Part shown: positions 27,101-35,188 of the stretch, in pieces
Numbering within the stretch: position 1 is the stretch's first letter
How the letters are laid out: each line of letters opens with the position of its first letter
Origin: Arthrobacter sp. Alg241-R88
GTDB lineage: Bacteria; Actinomycetota; Actinomycetes; Actinomycetales; Micrococcaceae
Direction: 5' to 3'
NCBI RefSeq assembly: GCF_900537115.1
Contig: NZ_UNRG01000002.1
Coordinates: 310,591-374,590, forward strand
Length of the DNA stretch: 64,000 bases
Position numbers and translations under genes: made by a program
Notes under the pieces: model-generated
What the model was told of the DNA's origin: nothing
The model's input: the letters and a program-made list of their open reading frames with translations, nothing else
Databases searched by the model: none

Positions 27101-27445
27101 GTCGGGAACGCCAATGAGGCCGTGGACGCGTGGAACCAGGCCTGCCGGGAAGGCAATGCGTTCGCCGTAGACCCCAAACCCACGAGTTGCGAAGACTACT
27201 GGCGGGGGATCGCCCATTGCAGGCTCGGCAGACCGGCAGATGCGGAAAGGGTATGGCAGGACCTGGAGGCCCGGGCCGACGAGCTGGAATCCGCCCCCTC
27301 GGTTCCGGACTACTTCGCCACCTCCCTTCCCGAACTGCTGCTGTTCGACACTGACACTGCTTCATCCCGAGTTGATATGGCCAAGTCACTGCGGGAACTC
27401 GCCGCCGTGGGACGGACACACGAGAAAGAGACGGCCAGGCTGTGA
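24143..27445 (+). CDS. DUF5107 domain protein with TPR repeats
   Basis: About 1,100 residues. The start is GTG 24143 or the adjoining ATG 24146; an ATG at 24101 is in frame but lacks a ribosome site. The N-terminal 350 residues contain the DUF5107 blocks (VYQGSSGKVYPMPF, VRLMLLPEIGGRIHIGFDKT, WISGGVEFNWPQHHRPATF), resembling the beta-sandwich of sugar mutarotases and glycosidases. The second half, from about residue 500, is a series of TPR-type helix pairs (ALGAAAYKIGDYARARKLLE, YRLGLVLERTGRLDEARERF and later copies). No signal peptide. Stop overlaps the next start (GTGA), so it is made with a cellulase-like hydrolase and a GH35 enzyme. Enzymatic activity is unproven; a carbohydrate-active role is inferred from context. 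Confidence 0.88.
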   Translation: MMDANEHKSHIVLPDAPLDQQAVLETGGVACWSEPVSIDTYAPGEPDRYPLFLDRRVYQGSSGKVYPMPFIHSIAATKEPRLWQAIHLENQFVRLMLLPEIGGRIHIGFDKTAGYDFFYRNNVIKPGLVGLAGPWISGGVEFNWPQHHRPATFLPVETSVDRSDDGQVTVWHSDLDPLQRMRGSHGVRLRPGSSLIEVEARLYNRTDEPQTFLWWANVAAAAHEKYQSFFPTDVNFVADHARRAITAFPKADRPYYGVDYPALAGERGHQGADRIDFYANVPVPTSYMITDTKDSFFGGYDHEADAGFVHWADRSISPGKKQWTWGNGPVGKAWDAHLTDDDGPYVELMSGVFTDNQPDFSYLAPGETRTFSEFWYPIRQMGPAHQANLEVAVSLQLDRTGRTVTVGVSSTADHEDAKVVLKSRDATVREWAARISPAHPFTEDFELPEPSDESHLTLQVLDGDRELILWSPSKPQEKPEEPWVATEPDPATGMASMDELFVTGTHLTQNRHPTRSPLPYFEEMLRRDPLDSRASIALGAAAYKIGDYARARKLLENALGRLTRRNLNPPSGEASYRLGLVLERTGRLDEARERFGKAAWDKAWAQPAHLALARLGLRSGQPAAAHRHADAALALDPGSPEAKHLLYLALNKAGRREESARLLRDILAADPLDPVALALDGSLNAADPKTSLTVACWLARAGQWQAALDLIENHAAANVNKVFGNPEPLSRYLRASWLEELLDPDGASAERFAARRSNTAYAFPYGLDDYDALHRAIEADPRDKVAHGLLGCWLLDAGRTPDALALLEKSLLLGSTDPVVWRNAAIATVNTGGNPAAADQYLEHALALSPDDARLVFERAVLASLRGVSVEDRIAAIERHDPAVLERDDLAVLYANLLTEAGRAEEALDMMSARTFQPFEGGEGMALAAYDRAAAAHATTLMKQDPTAAIALLRAGVEAPANLGEGRHPADSMAERLVVLGDALELVGNANEAVDAWNQACREGNAFAVDPKPTSCEDYWRGIAHCRLGRPADAERVWQDLEARADELESAPSVPDYFATSLPELLLFDTDTASSRVDMAKSLRELAAVGRTHEKETARL

Positions 27446-28761
27446 GCGAAGAACCGAGGTACCTAGGGTCCGGAACGCTCGACGCCAGCACTGCATCCCT
27501 GACGGGAGCGCCGCCGCCGCACCTTCCATCGCGCCTGACCATTACCCTCTGGGACTTTTCCTGGTACACCCGTGCCGAGGACGGCGGCCCATACTCGGAT
27601 CTGGACGCTGCCTGTGCGAAGGCGGCAGAGCTTGGGTACAACACCATCAGGGTCTGCGCCGCACCGCTGCTCCTCTTTGGTGGCTTGGGTCTTGAGGGCT
27701 TGGCCAGCGACCTGGAAGTTGAAGGCCTCGGGAAGGCACCGGATGGCGGAATCTACGGCAGGGGCACCCGCTGGTATGACGCCCCCGGCGGTTACCGCCT
27801 CAACCTGAAGGAACGGCTCCTGGAGTTGTTCGACGCCGCTTCCCGGCACAGACTCGTTGTCATCCTGGCCAGCTGGGAGTACCAGCAGTCCACGGTCTTC
27901 GCCCGGTCCCCGCAATGGTTCGAGGCCATCGACGCCGTGCCGCTCACCGACAGGTACCGCGTCCTCGCTGACGCCTGGCACCGGCTCATCAATGCCCTCA
28001 CCGATGCCGGGCACCGGGAGCGGATCGCCATGGTGGAACTGCACAACGAGGTGGACTTCTCCATCCTGCCCGCGCTTGCCGACGGCGGCAGCGGGCAACT
28101 GCACCGGCTCCGGGAACTCCACCCCGACCTGCTGGTTACCGCCAGCTACGGCAAACCGCCGCACCTGGCCATGCACACCGTCCCCGACGGGCCAGGCGCC
28201 GCGCAGTTCCACGTCTACAGCTACGGCGTGCTGGACGCGCTGCAGCAACAGATCGACATCCGTTCCGAAGGAACCTCTGACTTTCCCAACCCGGCGCTGC
28301 GTGCGCTGCTCCGCCCCGATGCCCCCTCAGTCGAAGAGTACGGGCGCCTGGCCGACTGGAAGTACCGCGCCACCGTGGTGACGGACCAGATGTTCTATGG
28401 CTACGACTGGATCGATCCGGATGCCTGGGACACCTGGCTCTGCAACGAATACGGGATGTACCGGGAGGTGATGCGGCGGGAGATCGAGTCGCGGGTCATC
28501 GCGATCGCGGCGTGGGCCCGCTGGAAGAACGTGCCCGCCGTGGTGGGCGAGGGGTGGATCGGCTACACCCCGCTCCACGGCACGTTCGAGGAAGGCCCCA
28601 TCGGACGCGACCTTGCAGAGAGAGGTATCCGCACGTCGTTGAACCACGGAATCTGGGGCATGGTCCTGTGCTCCAACGCTGCACCCCATCATCCCCTCTG
28701 GGCCGATGAAGCCTGGCAACGCCGCATGAACACCCTCATCCTCACCGCTCCTGGGAGCTGA
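27442..28761 (+). CDS. cellulase-like glycoside hydrolase (clan A TIM barrel)
   Basis: 439 residues starting at GTG, overlapping the upstream stop codon by 4 nt. Clan-A style features: TLWDFSWYTR at the barrel entry, LHNEVDF with predicted acid/base Glu203, and VVGEGWIGYTP with predicted nucleophile Glu370. Matches the 'cellulase-like' protein family of actinobacteria, whose activity is unknown. No signal peptide, so the substrate should be intracellular. Located between the DUF5107 gene and a GH35 gene in one operon. Confidence 0.82.
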   Translation: MSEEPRYLGSGTLDASTASLTGAPPPHLPSRLTITLWDFSWYTRAEDGGPYSDLDAACAKAAELGYNTIRVCAAPLLLFGGLGLEGLASDLEVEGLGKAPDGGIYGRGTRWYDAPGGYRLNLKERLLELFDAASRHRLVVILASWEYQQSTVFARSPQWFEAIDAVPLTDRYRVLADAWHRLINALTDAGHRERIAMVELHNEVDFSILPALADGGSGQLHRLRELHPDLLVTASYGKPPHLAMHTVPDGPGAAQFHVYSYGVLDALQQQIDIRSEGTSDFPNPALRALLRPDAPSVEEYGRLADWKYRATVVTDQMFYGYDWIDPDAWDTWLCNEYGMYREVMRREIESRVIAIAAWARWKNVPAVVGEGWIGYTPLHGTFEEGPIGRDLAERGIRTSLNHGIWGMVLCSNAAPHHPLWADEAWQRRMNTLILTAPGS

Positions 28762-28773
28762 AAGAATCCACAC

Positions 28774-31137
28774 ATGCGCCTTGAACACAGCACCCTCGAA
28801 TCACAGGGGATCCACGGGCTTTTGAAGGTTACCCACCGGCCCCATGAACTGCCACTGCAGCTCCCGCCCATGAGCAACACCGAGGACCCGCACAGCAGAT
28901 GGCGGCTCACCAGCCGCTACATCGAGTGCGCGGGCCGGCCGGCGGTGCCGGTGTCAGGAGAAATCCACTTCAGCCGGCTTCCCCGGGCAAGGTGGGAGGA
29001 GCGGCTGCGGTTGATGAAGGCCGGCGGCATCACCGTGGTGGCCTGCTACATCTTCTGGATCCACCACGAACAGACCGAGGGCGAGGTGCGCTTCGATGGC
29101 AACCTGGACGTCGCCGCCTTCGTCCGGTTGTGCGCCTCCCTCGGCCTGGACGTAGTCCTGCGCCTGGGGCCCTGGTGCCATGGCGAGGTCCGCAATGGCG
29201 GCTTTCCCGACTGGGTGCAGGCGGCCGCCGTCGAACACCGCACGAATGACCCCGCCTACTTGGCGCTGGTGGAACGCTGGTTCAACCGCCTCGGCGGGGA
29301 ACTGCACGGGGTGACCGGGGCGGACAGCAACGTCGTCGGCATCCAGCTGGAAAACGAACTTTACGACCAGCCCGGGCACATCGCCGAGCTCAAGAAGCTC
29401 ACCCGGGCAGCCGGGTTCAGCGCGCCGATCTGGACGGCCACAGCCTGGGGTGGGGCCGACATCCCGGAGGAAGAGGTCCTGCCGGTCTTCGGCGGCTACG
29501 GTGACGGCTTCTGGGTGGACGCCGACGCCCCCTGGGATCCGACGTTCCGGCAGCACTACTTCTTCAGCCACGAGTGGGATGACCCCGGCATCGGTGCCGA
29601 TCTCCGCGAGCGCCTCTCCGGCAGCGACGCAGCGCCCCCTCGCTCCCCGTCCGCCCTCTACCCGCCGGCCACCTGCGAGCTAACGGGAGGCATGGCCACG
29701 GCCTACCAGCGCCGGCCGTGGCCCAAGGGCAAGGACGTGGCCGCCGTGGCCAACAACAAAATCGGCAGCGGCTCCGGCTGGCAGGGCTACTACATGTTCA
29801 CGGGCGGAACGAATCCTTCCGGTGGCCTGCAGGAGTCGCAGGCAACGGGCTACCCCAACGATCTTCCGGTTTTCGACTACGACTTCCACGCGCCCCTCGG
29901 TGCGTCCGGCCGGCTGGCGCCCAGCTTCGGCCTGCTGCGCAGGCAGCACGCTTTCCTGTCCGCGTTCGGCGACCGCCTCGCCCCCATGCCGTCCACGCTC
30001 CCGGACCAGGTACCTGCCGGCGTCGAGGACTCGGCGACACTTCGCTGGGCCCTGCGCAGCGACGGGCAGACCGGGTTCGTGTTCATCACCTGGCACCAAC
30101 CCCACATCCCGCTCAAGGATTACCCGTCAGCGCAGTTCAGGCTGTCGCTCGGGGAGGACACGGTGACCTTTCCAAGCAAGCCCGTGGCCATTCCCGCCGG
30201 AACGATCAGCGCCTGGCCCGTGGAGCTCGAGATTGCAGGGGTCCGGCTGCGCTGGGCAACGGCATCGCCGCTGACCCTTTTGGGGCCGGAATCCTCACCA
30301 ACCCTGGTCCTCGCTGCCGAAGCCGGAATCGAGCCGCAGCTTTGCCTCACCGAGGGAACGACCCTCAAGGGGCCCATTAGGGCAGTGGGTGGCAACATCT
30401 ACGCGATTGACGCCACGCAGCCGGAAACCCTCACGGTGAAGTCCCCTGAAGGCTCCCTGGCCATCCTTGTCCTGCCGGCTGAGCTGGCTGAGCAGGCATG
30501 GGTCCTCGATACCCTGCGCGGCCGTGAACTGGTTCTGTCAGCGGACCCGCTCTGGGTCGGCGCCGACGGACTCCTGGCCGGCAGGTCTGTTGGGTTGCCT
30601 TCCATTCGGCGGTACTCCACCGGGACCGCCCGGTTCGAAGACGTTGGAAGCTCGGCGACGGAACCCGAACGGACACGTTCAACCCTCGTTGCCGAGCTCA
30701 TCCGCCCCGCACAGTCCGTTCCTGCATCCTTCGGTTCACTCGCCGGGCGGGCTGCCGCGCCCACCGGGGGAGCCATCGAGGAACTGGCCGAGGTGTACCG
30801 GCTTGACGTGACGACGACGGCGGCGGCGTCCTTGGCCGGCGAGGGGCACTCTGAGCTTGAGATCGTGTGGGCCGGGGACGTTGCCCGGCTCCTCGTTGAC
30901 GGGTACGTGGTTGCGGACCGCTTCTGGGACGGTTCGCCTTGGGTCCTCGAAGCGCATGATGCCGGCATCCGCCCCGGGTCTGAGGTCCTGCTTCAGATCC
31001 TTCCCCTCCCGAAGGAGGCGAAGGTGGGGGTGCCGCTGGAGGCCCAGCACAGGCGTGATTCGGTCGACGGCGACCTGGCCGCCTTGGACAGGGTGGAGCT
31101 GCTGATGTGGACGGGCTGGAAGGAACAGTCATCCTGA
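28774..31137 (+). CDS. GH35 beta-galactosidase-like enzyme
   Basis: 787 residues. GH35 blocks: VSGEIHFSRLPRARWEERL, LRLGPWCHGEVRNGGFPDW, GIQLENEL with acid/base Glu195, VFGGYGDGFW, and TCELTGGM with predicted nucleophile Glu302. The second half is the usual set of beta-sandwich domains. No signal peptide, so it acts in the cytoplasm on an imported or internally made galactoside or related sugar. The start has GAAAG 9 nt upstream; a later in-frame Met (28870) has none. 12 bp after the cellulase-like gene, 62 bp before the AraC gene. Confidence 0.9.
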   Translation: MRLEHSTLESQGIHGLLKVTHRPHELPLQLPPMSNTEDPHSRWRLTSRYIECAGRPAVPVSGEIHFSRLPRARWEERLRLMKAGGITVVACYIFWIHHEQTEGEVRFDGNLDVAAFVRLCASLGLDVVLRLGPWCHGEVRNGGFPDWVQAAAVEHRTNDPAYLALVERWFNRLGGELHGVTGADSNVVGIQLENELYDQPGHIAELKKLTRAAGFSAPIWTATAWGGADIPEEEVLPVFGGYGDGFWVDADAPWDPTFRQHYFFSHEWDDPGIGADLRERLSGSDAAPPRSPSALYPPATCELTGGMATAYQRRPWPKGKDVAAVANNKIGSGSGWQGYYMFTGGTNPSGGLQESQATGYPNDLPVFDYDFHAPLGASGRLAPSFGLLRRQHAFLSAFGDRLAPMPSTLPDQVPAGVEDSATLRWALRSDGQTGFVFITWHQPHIPLKDYPSAQFRLSLGEDTVTFPSKPVAIPAGTISAWPVELEIAGVRLRWATASPLTLLGPESSPTLVLAAEAGIEPQLCLTEGTTLKGPIRAVGGNIYAIDATQPETLTVKSPEGSLAILVLPAELAEQAWVLDTLRGRELVLSADPLWVGADGLLAGRSVGLPSIRRYSTGTARFEDVGSSATEPERTRSTLVAELIRPAQSVPASFGSLAGRAAAPTGGAIEELAEVYRLDVTTTAAASLAGEGHSELEIVWAGDVARLLVDGYVVADRFWDGSPWVLEAHDAGIRPGSEVLLQILPLPKEAKVGVPLEAQHRRDSVDGDLAALDRVELLMWTGWKEQSS

Positions 31138-31199
31138 CCCGCGCCGCTGGGACCCTGCCCGCCCGGCATACACTGAATGATTCGACGGAGGGAGCGCAG

Positions 31200-32069
31200 G
31201 TGGAACGGGCAACGGGCTTCCAGAACCAGCGGCTCGTGGTGGTTCCGCGGCCGCTGGTCCGGGAAGCGCTCACCCGTCCCGTCACACGCCGCCTCATGGT
31301 CACTGATGCGGGCGTCTTTCCCGTCGCAGAGGCCCATGGGCGGCACCGTCCTTCGGGCGCCGAGGAAACCATCGTCATCCTCTGCGTCGCGGGGAAGGGG
31401 TGGGTGGATACCGCCGGTTCCCGGTTCGACGTCGGCAAGTCCACCGCCGTCGTTCTTCCAGGCGGTACGGGGGAGGCCCATGCCTACGGTGCCTCCAGCG
31501 AGGACCCATGGACCATTTGGTGGTGCCACGTGTTGGGCTCTGATACTGCCGAACTTGTTGAGGAATCCGGTGTGCGTCCGGACCGGCCCATTATCCCGCT
31601 GGTAGCCGTGGACCGGCTGACGGCCATGTTGGACGAAATCATTTCCGCCCTGGAACAGGACCAGTCGCCTGCCCGCCTGGTTGCGACGGCAGGAATGGCC
31701 TGGAAGCTCCTCGCCACCCTCGCTGTAGACCGCCGCCTCCCTGAGCAGGGGACGCCCCTCCAGCAGGCCATGAATTTTTTGGAGGAGCGGGTTGACGGCA
31801 GCATCCGGTTGCCCGACTTGGCTGCGGTGGTGGGTGTTTCGTCGTCGCAGCTGAGCAAACTCTTCAGGGAAGCTACTGGTGGTGGAGTGCTGGCCCACCA
31901 CACTGCCCTGAAGATGGCCCGGGCGAGGCTTCTGCTGGATACTACGGAACTGACTGTCGCCCAGGTGGGACGCGAAATCGGACTATATGACCAGTTCTAC
32001 TTCTCCCGCCAGTTCCGCCGGATGCACGGGGTAAGCCCCAGTGCATACCGGGCGGAACGGAAGGGGTGA
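31200..32069 (+). CDS. AraC-family regulator of the glycosidase cluster
   Basis: 289 residues from GTG 31200, chosen for GGAGGG six nt upstream. N-terminal cupin-like sensing domain (VILCVAGKGWVDTAGSRFDV, VVLPGGTGEAHAYGAS), C-terminal double HTH (IRLPDLAAVVGVSSSQLSKL ... LTVAQVGREIGLYDQFYFSR). Last gene of the DUF5107/cellulase-like/GH35 cluster and same strand. It probably activates the cluster upon binding a sugar. Confidence 0.9.
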   Translation: MERATGFQNQRLVVVPRPLVREALTRPVTRRLMVTDAGVFPVAEAHGRHRPSGAEETIVILCVAGKGWVDTAGSRFDVGKSTAVVLPGGTGEAHAYGASSEDPWTIWWCHVLGSDTAELVEESGVRPDRPIIPLVAVDRLTAMLDEIISALEQDQSPARLVATAGMAWKLLATLAVDRRLPEQGTPLQQAMNFLEERVDGSIRLPDLAAVVGVSSSQLSKLFREATGGGVLAHHTALKMARARLLLDTTELTVAQVGREIGLYDQFYFSRQFRRMHGVSPSAYRAERKG

Positions 32070-32160
32070 GATCTCCTGCGGCGCCACACCAACTTCTTGC
32101 TGGTTCGCCAGCCCCTTGCCGTGTGCCCATCGTCCGCCTACCAAGGGCACAATAGGTGCC

Positions 32161-32829
32161 ATGGCAAATTCTGAAGCGGTGACAACCCAGGGCTCGACAG
32201 TTGAGGAATGGACGCAGGCGTTGGCAGAGTCCAAGGGTTCGCCGGGCGGAGGGGCAGGGACGGGGGTAATGCTTGCCATCGCCGCGTCCCTGGTGTCGAT
32301 GGTGGCGGGCTACACCAAGCCAAGCGACGGCAGGGCCGGGAAGCTCGCCGACCTCCACGCGCGTGCCCGATCGCTCCGTGAGACCGCGCTTCGACTGGCC
32401 GACGACGACGCTGCCGCCTCCGAAGCGTTCGGCGCCGCGTTCCGCCTGGAACCTGGGCCGGAGCGTGATGACGCCATCCACGGCGCGTCGGTTAACGCCG
32501 CGAAGGCTTCGGCCCTGCTGGGCGAACGGGCGGTGGAAGCCATCGAAGATCTTGGCTGGCTCGCCTCCCATGGAAACCCAGCGCTGATCGCCGATGTGGT
32601 TGTCGCTTTCGGCGCCCTCCGGGCAGCGGTGGCGGGGGCGCGCACGAACGTCAGTTTTGACCTCGCAACGCTGCGGTCCGCTGGCGCCTCGCTTGAGCAG
32701 ATCCGCGAAGAACATCCAGATCTCTGGGCGACTGTCCAGCAGCTGAACACGGCACTGGACCGGATCGACGAGCTGACAGCCGGGGTGGATCACCGCGCCG
32801 CCCCAACTGACACTGACGCCCTGGAGTAG
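32161..32829 (+). CDS. cyclodeaminase/cyclohydrolase family protein (FTCD C-terminal domain)
   Basis: 222 residues. Signature SKGSPGGGAGTGVMLAIAAS near the N-terminus, then an all-helical body. Related to formiminotetrahydrofolate cyclodeaminase and to FchA-type methenyl-THF cyclohydrolases; which reaction is catalysed cannot be decided. CACAAT lies 7 nt before the ATG with no ribosome site, suggesting a leaderless transcript. Confidence 0.85.
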   Translation: MANSEAVTTQGSTVEEWTQALAESKGSPGGGAGTGVMLAIAASLVSMVAGYTKPSDGRAGKLADLHARARSLRETALRLADDDAAASEAFGAAFRLEPGPERDDAIHGASVNAAKASALLGERAVEAIEDLGWLASHGNPALIADVVVAFGALRAAVAGARTNVSFDLATLRSAGASLEQIREEHPDLWATVQQLNTALDRIDELTAGVDHRAAPTDTDALE

Positions 32830-32854
32830 CTCCGGCACGCAGAGTCAGCGAGGA

Positions 32855-33661
32855 CTAACCGGTTTCGCCCCGGCGAAGCGCCGCCAGGGCTTCGGCCAAA
32901 GGCATGCGCAACGCCGGGCCGTGGCCGGGAAGCACCACCGAGGCGTGGACGCCGTCCAAACGTCGGGTGGCTTCCAGGGCGGCGTCCGGGTCCGAGTGGT
33001 ACATGCGATGGAGCATCTGCGGCCCTGTCTTTCGGGTCAGCGGATGGCTTGAGGCAAAGGAATCTCCGACCGCGATTGCTCCTGCCGTTGGAAGGAGGAT
33101 CGCGGCGTTGCCGGGCGTGTGCCCCGGTATCAGGATGGCTTCCGGACGGCCAGGCAGGCTGCGCAGCGTCGCAGCGTCCCACGCGCGGGCCCGCGTTGCC
33201 GGCCTTGCAGTAAGCGCTCCGGCTTTGACGACGTGGAGCATCCACCGGAAAACCCGGGGGCGCCACGCACGGACGAGGACCTGCCCAAACGTGACCTGGT
33301 GCTTCTCCCTGCCCTGGACGTGGGCCAACTCTTCCGGTGAGCAAAAGATGGGGGTGCCGTACGTGCCGGAGAAGTGGGCAGCAGCACCGGTGTGGTCGAC
33401 GTGGCCGTGCGTGATGAGCACGGCCCGGGCATCGGCCGGCTGCAGTCCCAGATGCCTGATCGATTCCAACACCAGGGGGCAATCGGCGGGGTAGCCGCTG
33501 TCGATGAGCATAAAACCCGACAGGTCGCGGACCACGATCCAGTTCGAGGCTGGTCCCTCGACGAGGAAGACGCCAGGCGCCTGCTCGGAAACGCGGGAGG
33601 AAGGATGCCAGCCGGAGGTTGTGGAGCGCACTGGCCCATCGTAGCGGCCGCTCCCGTTCAT
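32855..33661 (-). CDS. metallo-beta-lactamase fold hydrolase
   Basis: 268 residues from MNGSGRYD. Metal motif ITHGHVDHTGAAAHF (HxHxDH, about residues 85-99), IPGHTPGNAAILL (third histidine), AVGDSFAS and VVLPGHGPAL. Binds one or two zinc ions; glyoxalase-II-like or lactonase-like, substrate unknown. Third gene after phosphomutase and SCO1664 genes, 17 bp downstream, on the same strand. Confidence 0.88.
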   Translation of the reverse strand: MNGSGRYDGPVRSTTSGWHPSSRVSEQAPGVFLVEGPASNWIVVRDLSGFMLIDSGYPADCPLVLESIRHLGLQPADARAVLITHGHVDHTGAAAHFSGTYGTPIFCSPEELAHVQGREKHQVTFGQVLVRAWRPRVFRWMLHVVKAGALTARPATRARAWDAATLRSLPGRPEAILIPGHTPGNAAILLPTAGAIAVGDSFASSHPLTRKTGPQMLHRMYHSDPDAALEATRRLDGVHASVVLPGHGPALRMPLAEALAALRRGETG

Positions 33662-33678
33662 AGGGCTGCGTCCGTCAC

Positions 33679-34380
33679 CTATACAAGGGGCCAGGGGTGA
33701 CGCATTCCGGTGGGGTCGAGCGGCAGCACGCAATCCCGCAGCACACGCTGCACCCGTCGCTGCAGGGCTGCCACTTCGGCGTCGTCCAGAAGCTGCGCGA
33801 CGCCGGGCGGGACGCGTTCCACGAGCGGGCTGATGTCCTGCAGCAACGAGGCAGGAATGGGTTCGCCCGCAAAATCCCAGATGACGGTGCGCAGCTTGAA
33901 GCCGGCGGAGAAACACAGCCCATGGTCGATGCCCCATACCCGCCCGTCACGTCCGCGCAAAACGTGTCCGCTTTTGCGGTCCGTGTTGTTGCTGATGAAA
34001 TCGAACAGGGCGATACGGAAAAGGGCGTCGTGGGTTTCCGGCGATTCCGCGTACAGGGTGAAGTAGTGGTCCCGGTAGTCGCAGGACACGAACCATTGCA
34101 GCGACCCGATTCCCAGGGGAGAGTCGTCCCGGATCACTGTTGGCGGCACGAGCCCCCACTGCAGGTAATCGCTCAGCAGGTACGCAGCGCGCTCGCGCCG
34201 GTACAGCCCGGGCTCGAAGTCGGACAACGGCCGTTCGCCGGCCTCCGGCTTGTAGACAGCATGGGCGGAGTCGTCCCCGGAGGAAACCCGCACAAGGAAC
34301 GTGGCGTTGCTGCTCCTCGGGATGCGTGCCAGCAGTTCCACCCGGCCCTCGGTGAGCAGCGTCAGTTCCCGCCCCGGCAC
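33679..34380 (-). CDS. SCO1664-family protein (PI3/PI4-kinase-like fold)
   Basis: 233 residues from a GTG start with CAGGA upstream. Resembles the actinobacterial SCO1664 family: a kinase-like core with AHAVYKPEAGERPLSDF (ATP-lysine region), FDFISNNTDRKSGHVL and VWGIDHGLCFSAGFKLRT (catalytic D and metal D equivalents, IDHG). Function unknown. In many actinobacteria this family neighbours the MSMEG_4193-type phosphomutase, as here (46 bp upstream). Confidence 0.82.
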   Translation of the reverse strand: MPGRELTLLTEGRVELLARIPRSSNATFLVRVSSGDDSAHAVYKPEAGERPLSDFEPGLYRRERAAYLLSDYLQWGLVPPTVIRDDSPLGIGSLQWFVSCDYRDHYFTLYAESPETHDALFRIALFDFISNNTDRKSGHVLRGRDGRVWGIDHGLCFSAGFKLRTVIWDFAGEPIPASLLQDISPLVERVPPGVAQLLDDAEVAALQRRVQRVLRDCVLPLDPTGMRHPWPLV

Positions 34381-34425
34381 CGGCTGTTCCTGTTCATCGC
34401 CTGTCCCAGCTAGGCGCGCCGCGTT

Positions 34426-35097
34426 TCACTGCGCCCTCAGCCCGCTCAGGGGCTCGGACGTCGAATTCACCATAACCACCGCAGGCGCCTGGCCATCGAC
34501 ATGGGAGATGACGGACACCGAGCCGGGGCTGATCACGATGCGCTGGAAAAGGTCAAGGGGGGTGCCCAGGGCGTCGGCAACGGCGGCCTTGATCGGGTCT
34601 GCGTGGGAGAAACATACGACGGCGCCTCCGGGGTGGGCGGTGCGAAGCACCTCGAGTGCCCCGACCATCCGCGCCTGCATCTCGGTGAAGCTTTCCCCGT
34701 TGGGGAAGCGGAACGTTGATGGACTCTGCTGGACGGCCTGCCACTGGGGCAAAGCGGCCAGTTCTGCGAGCGCGGCCCCTGTCCAGTCGCCGAAGTCGCA
34801 TTCGAGCAGCCCGGGCTCTTCGGTCACCGCCAATGCGGAGCGCATTGCGGCGGGCTCGGCAGTTTCCCGGGCGCGCTCCAAGGGCGAGGTATAGATTGCG
34901 TCCACCGCAAGACCCTCGAGGCGTTCGGCTACGCGTTCGGCTTGCTCCCGGCCCCGCTCGGACAGGTACAGCCCCGGCGCCCGTCCCGGCAGGACCTTTC
35001 CGGTGGTCGGCGTCTCCCCATGGCGCACCAGGAGGAGGAGGGTGCGTTCCGGTCCCGCTGGCGGTGGCGGTGGCGTTGTCGGCGTTGCTGCGATCAT
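34426..35097 (-). CDS. histidine phosphatase superfamily protein (MSMEG_4193-type phosphomutase)
   Basis: 223 residues. Catalytic motif LLLVRHGETPTTGKVLPGR (phospho-histidine), GLYLSERGREQAERVAERL, ECDFGDWTG and VVCFSHADPIKAAVADALG (second catalytic His). Predicted phosphatase or mutase, substrate unknown. Start ATG 35095-35097 has TACCCT seven nt upstream rather than a ribosome site, suggesting a leaderless mRNA. First gene of a three-gene minus-strand operon. Confidence 0.88.
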   Translation of the reverse strand: MIAATPTTPPPPPAGPERTLLLLVRHGETPTTGKVLPGRAPGLYLSERGREQAERVAERLEGLAVDAIYTSPLERARETAEPAAMRSALAVTEEPGLLECDFGDWTGAALAELAALPQWQAVQQSPSTFRFPNGESFTEMQARMVGALEVLRTAHPGGAVVCFSHADPIKAAVADALGTPLDLFQRIVISPGSVSVISHVDGQAPAVVMVNSTSEPLSGLRAQ

Positions 35098-35104
35098 CGG
35101 TATT

Positions 35105-35110
35105 AGGGTA
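35105..35110 (-). promoter_or_regulatory. -10 box for a leaderless phosphomutase mRNA
   Basis: Minus-strand TACCCT, 7 nt before the ATG at 35097. Confidence 0.5.
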
Positions 35111-35188
35111 TGCCCGGAAACGGATGCGGAACGGGATGTTTGCAGAAATCCCTCGATTCACAGCACAGGAGGGGACTACCGTGGAGTG

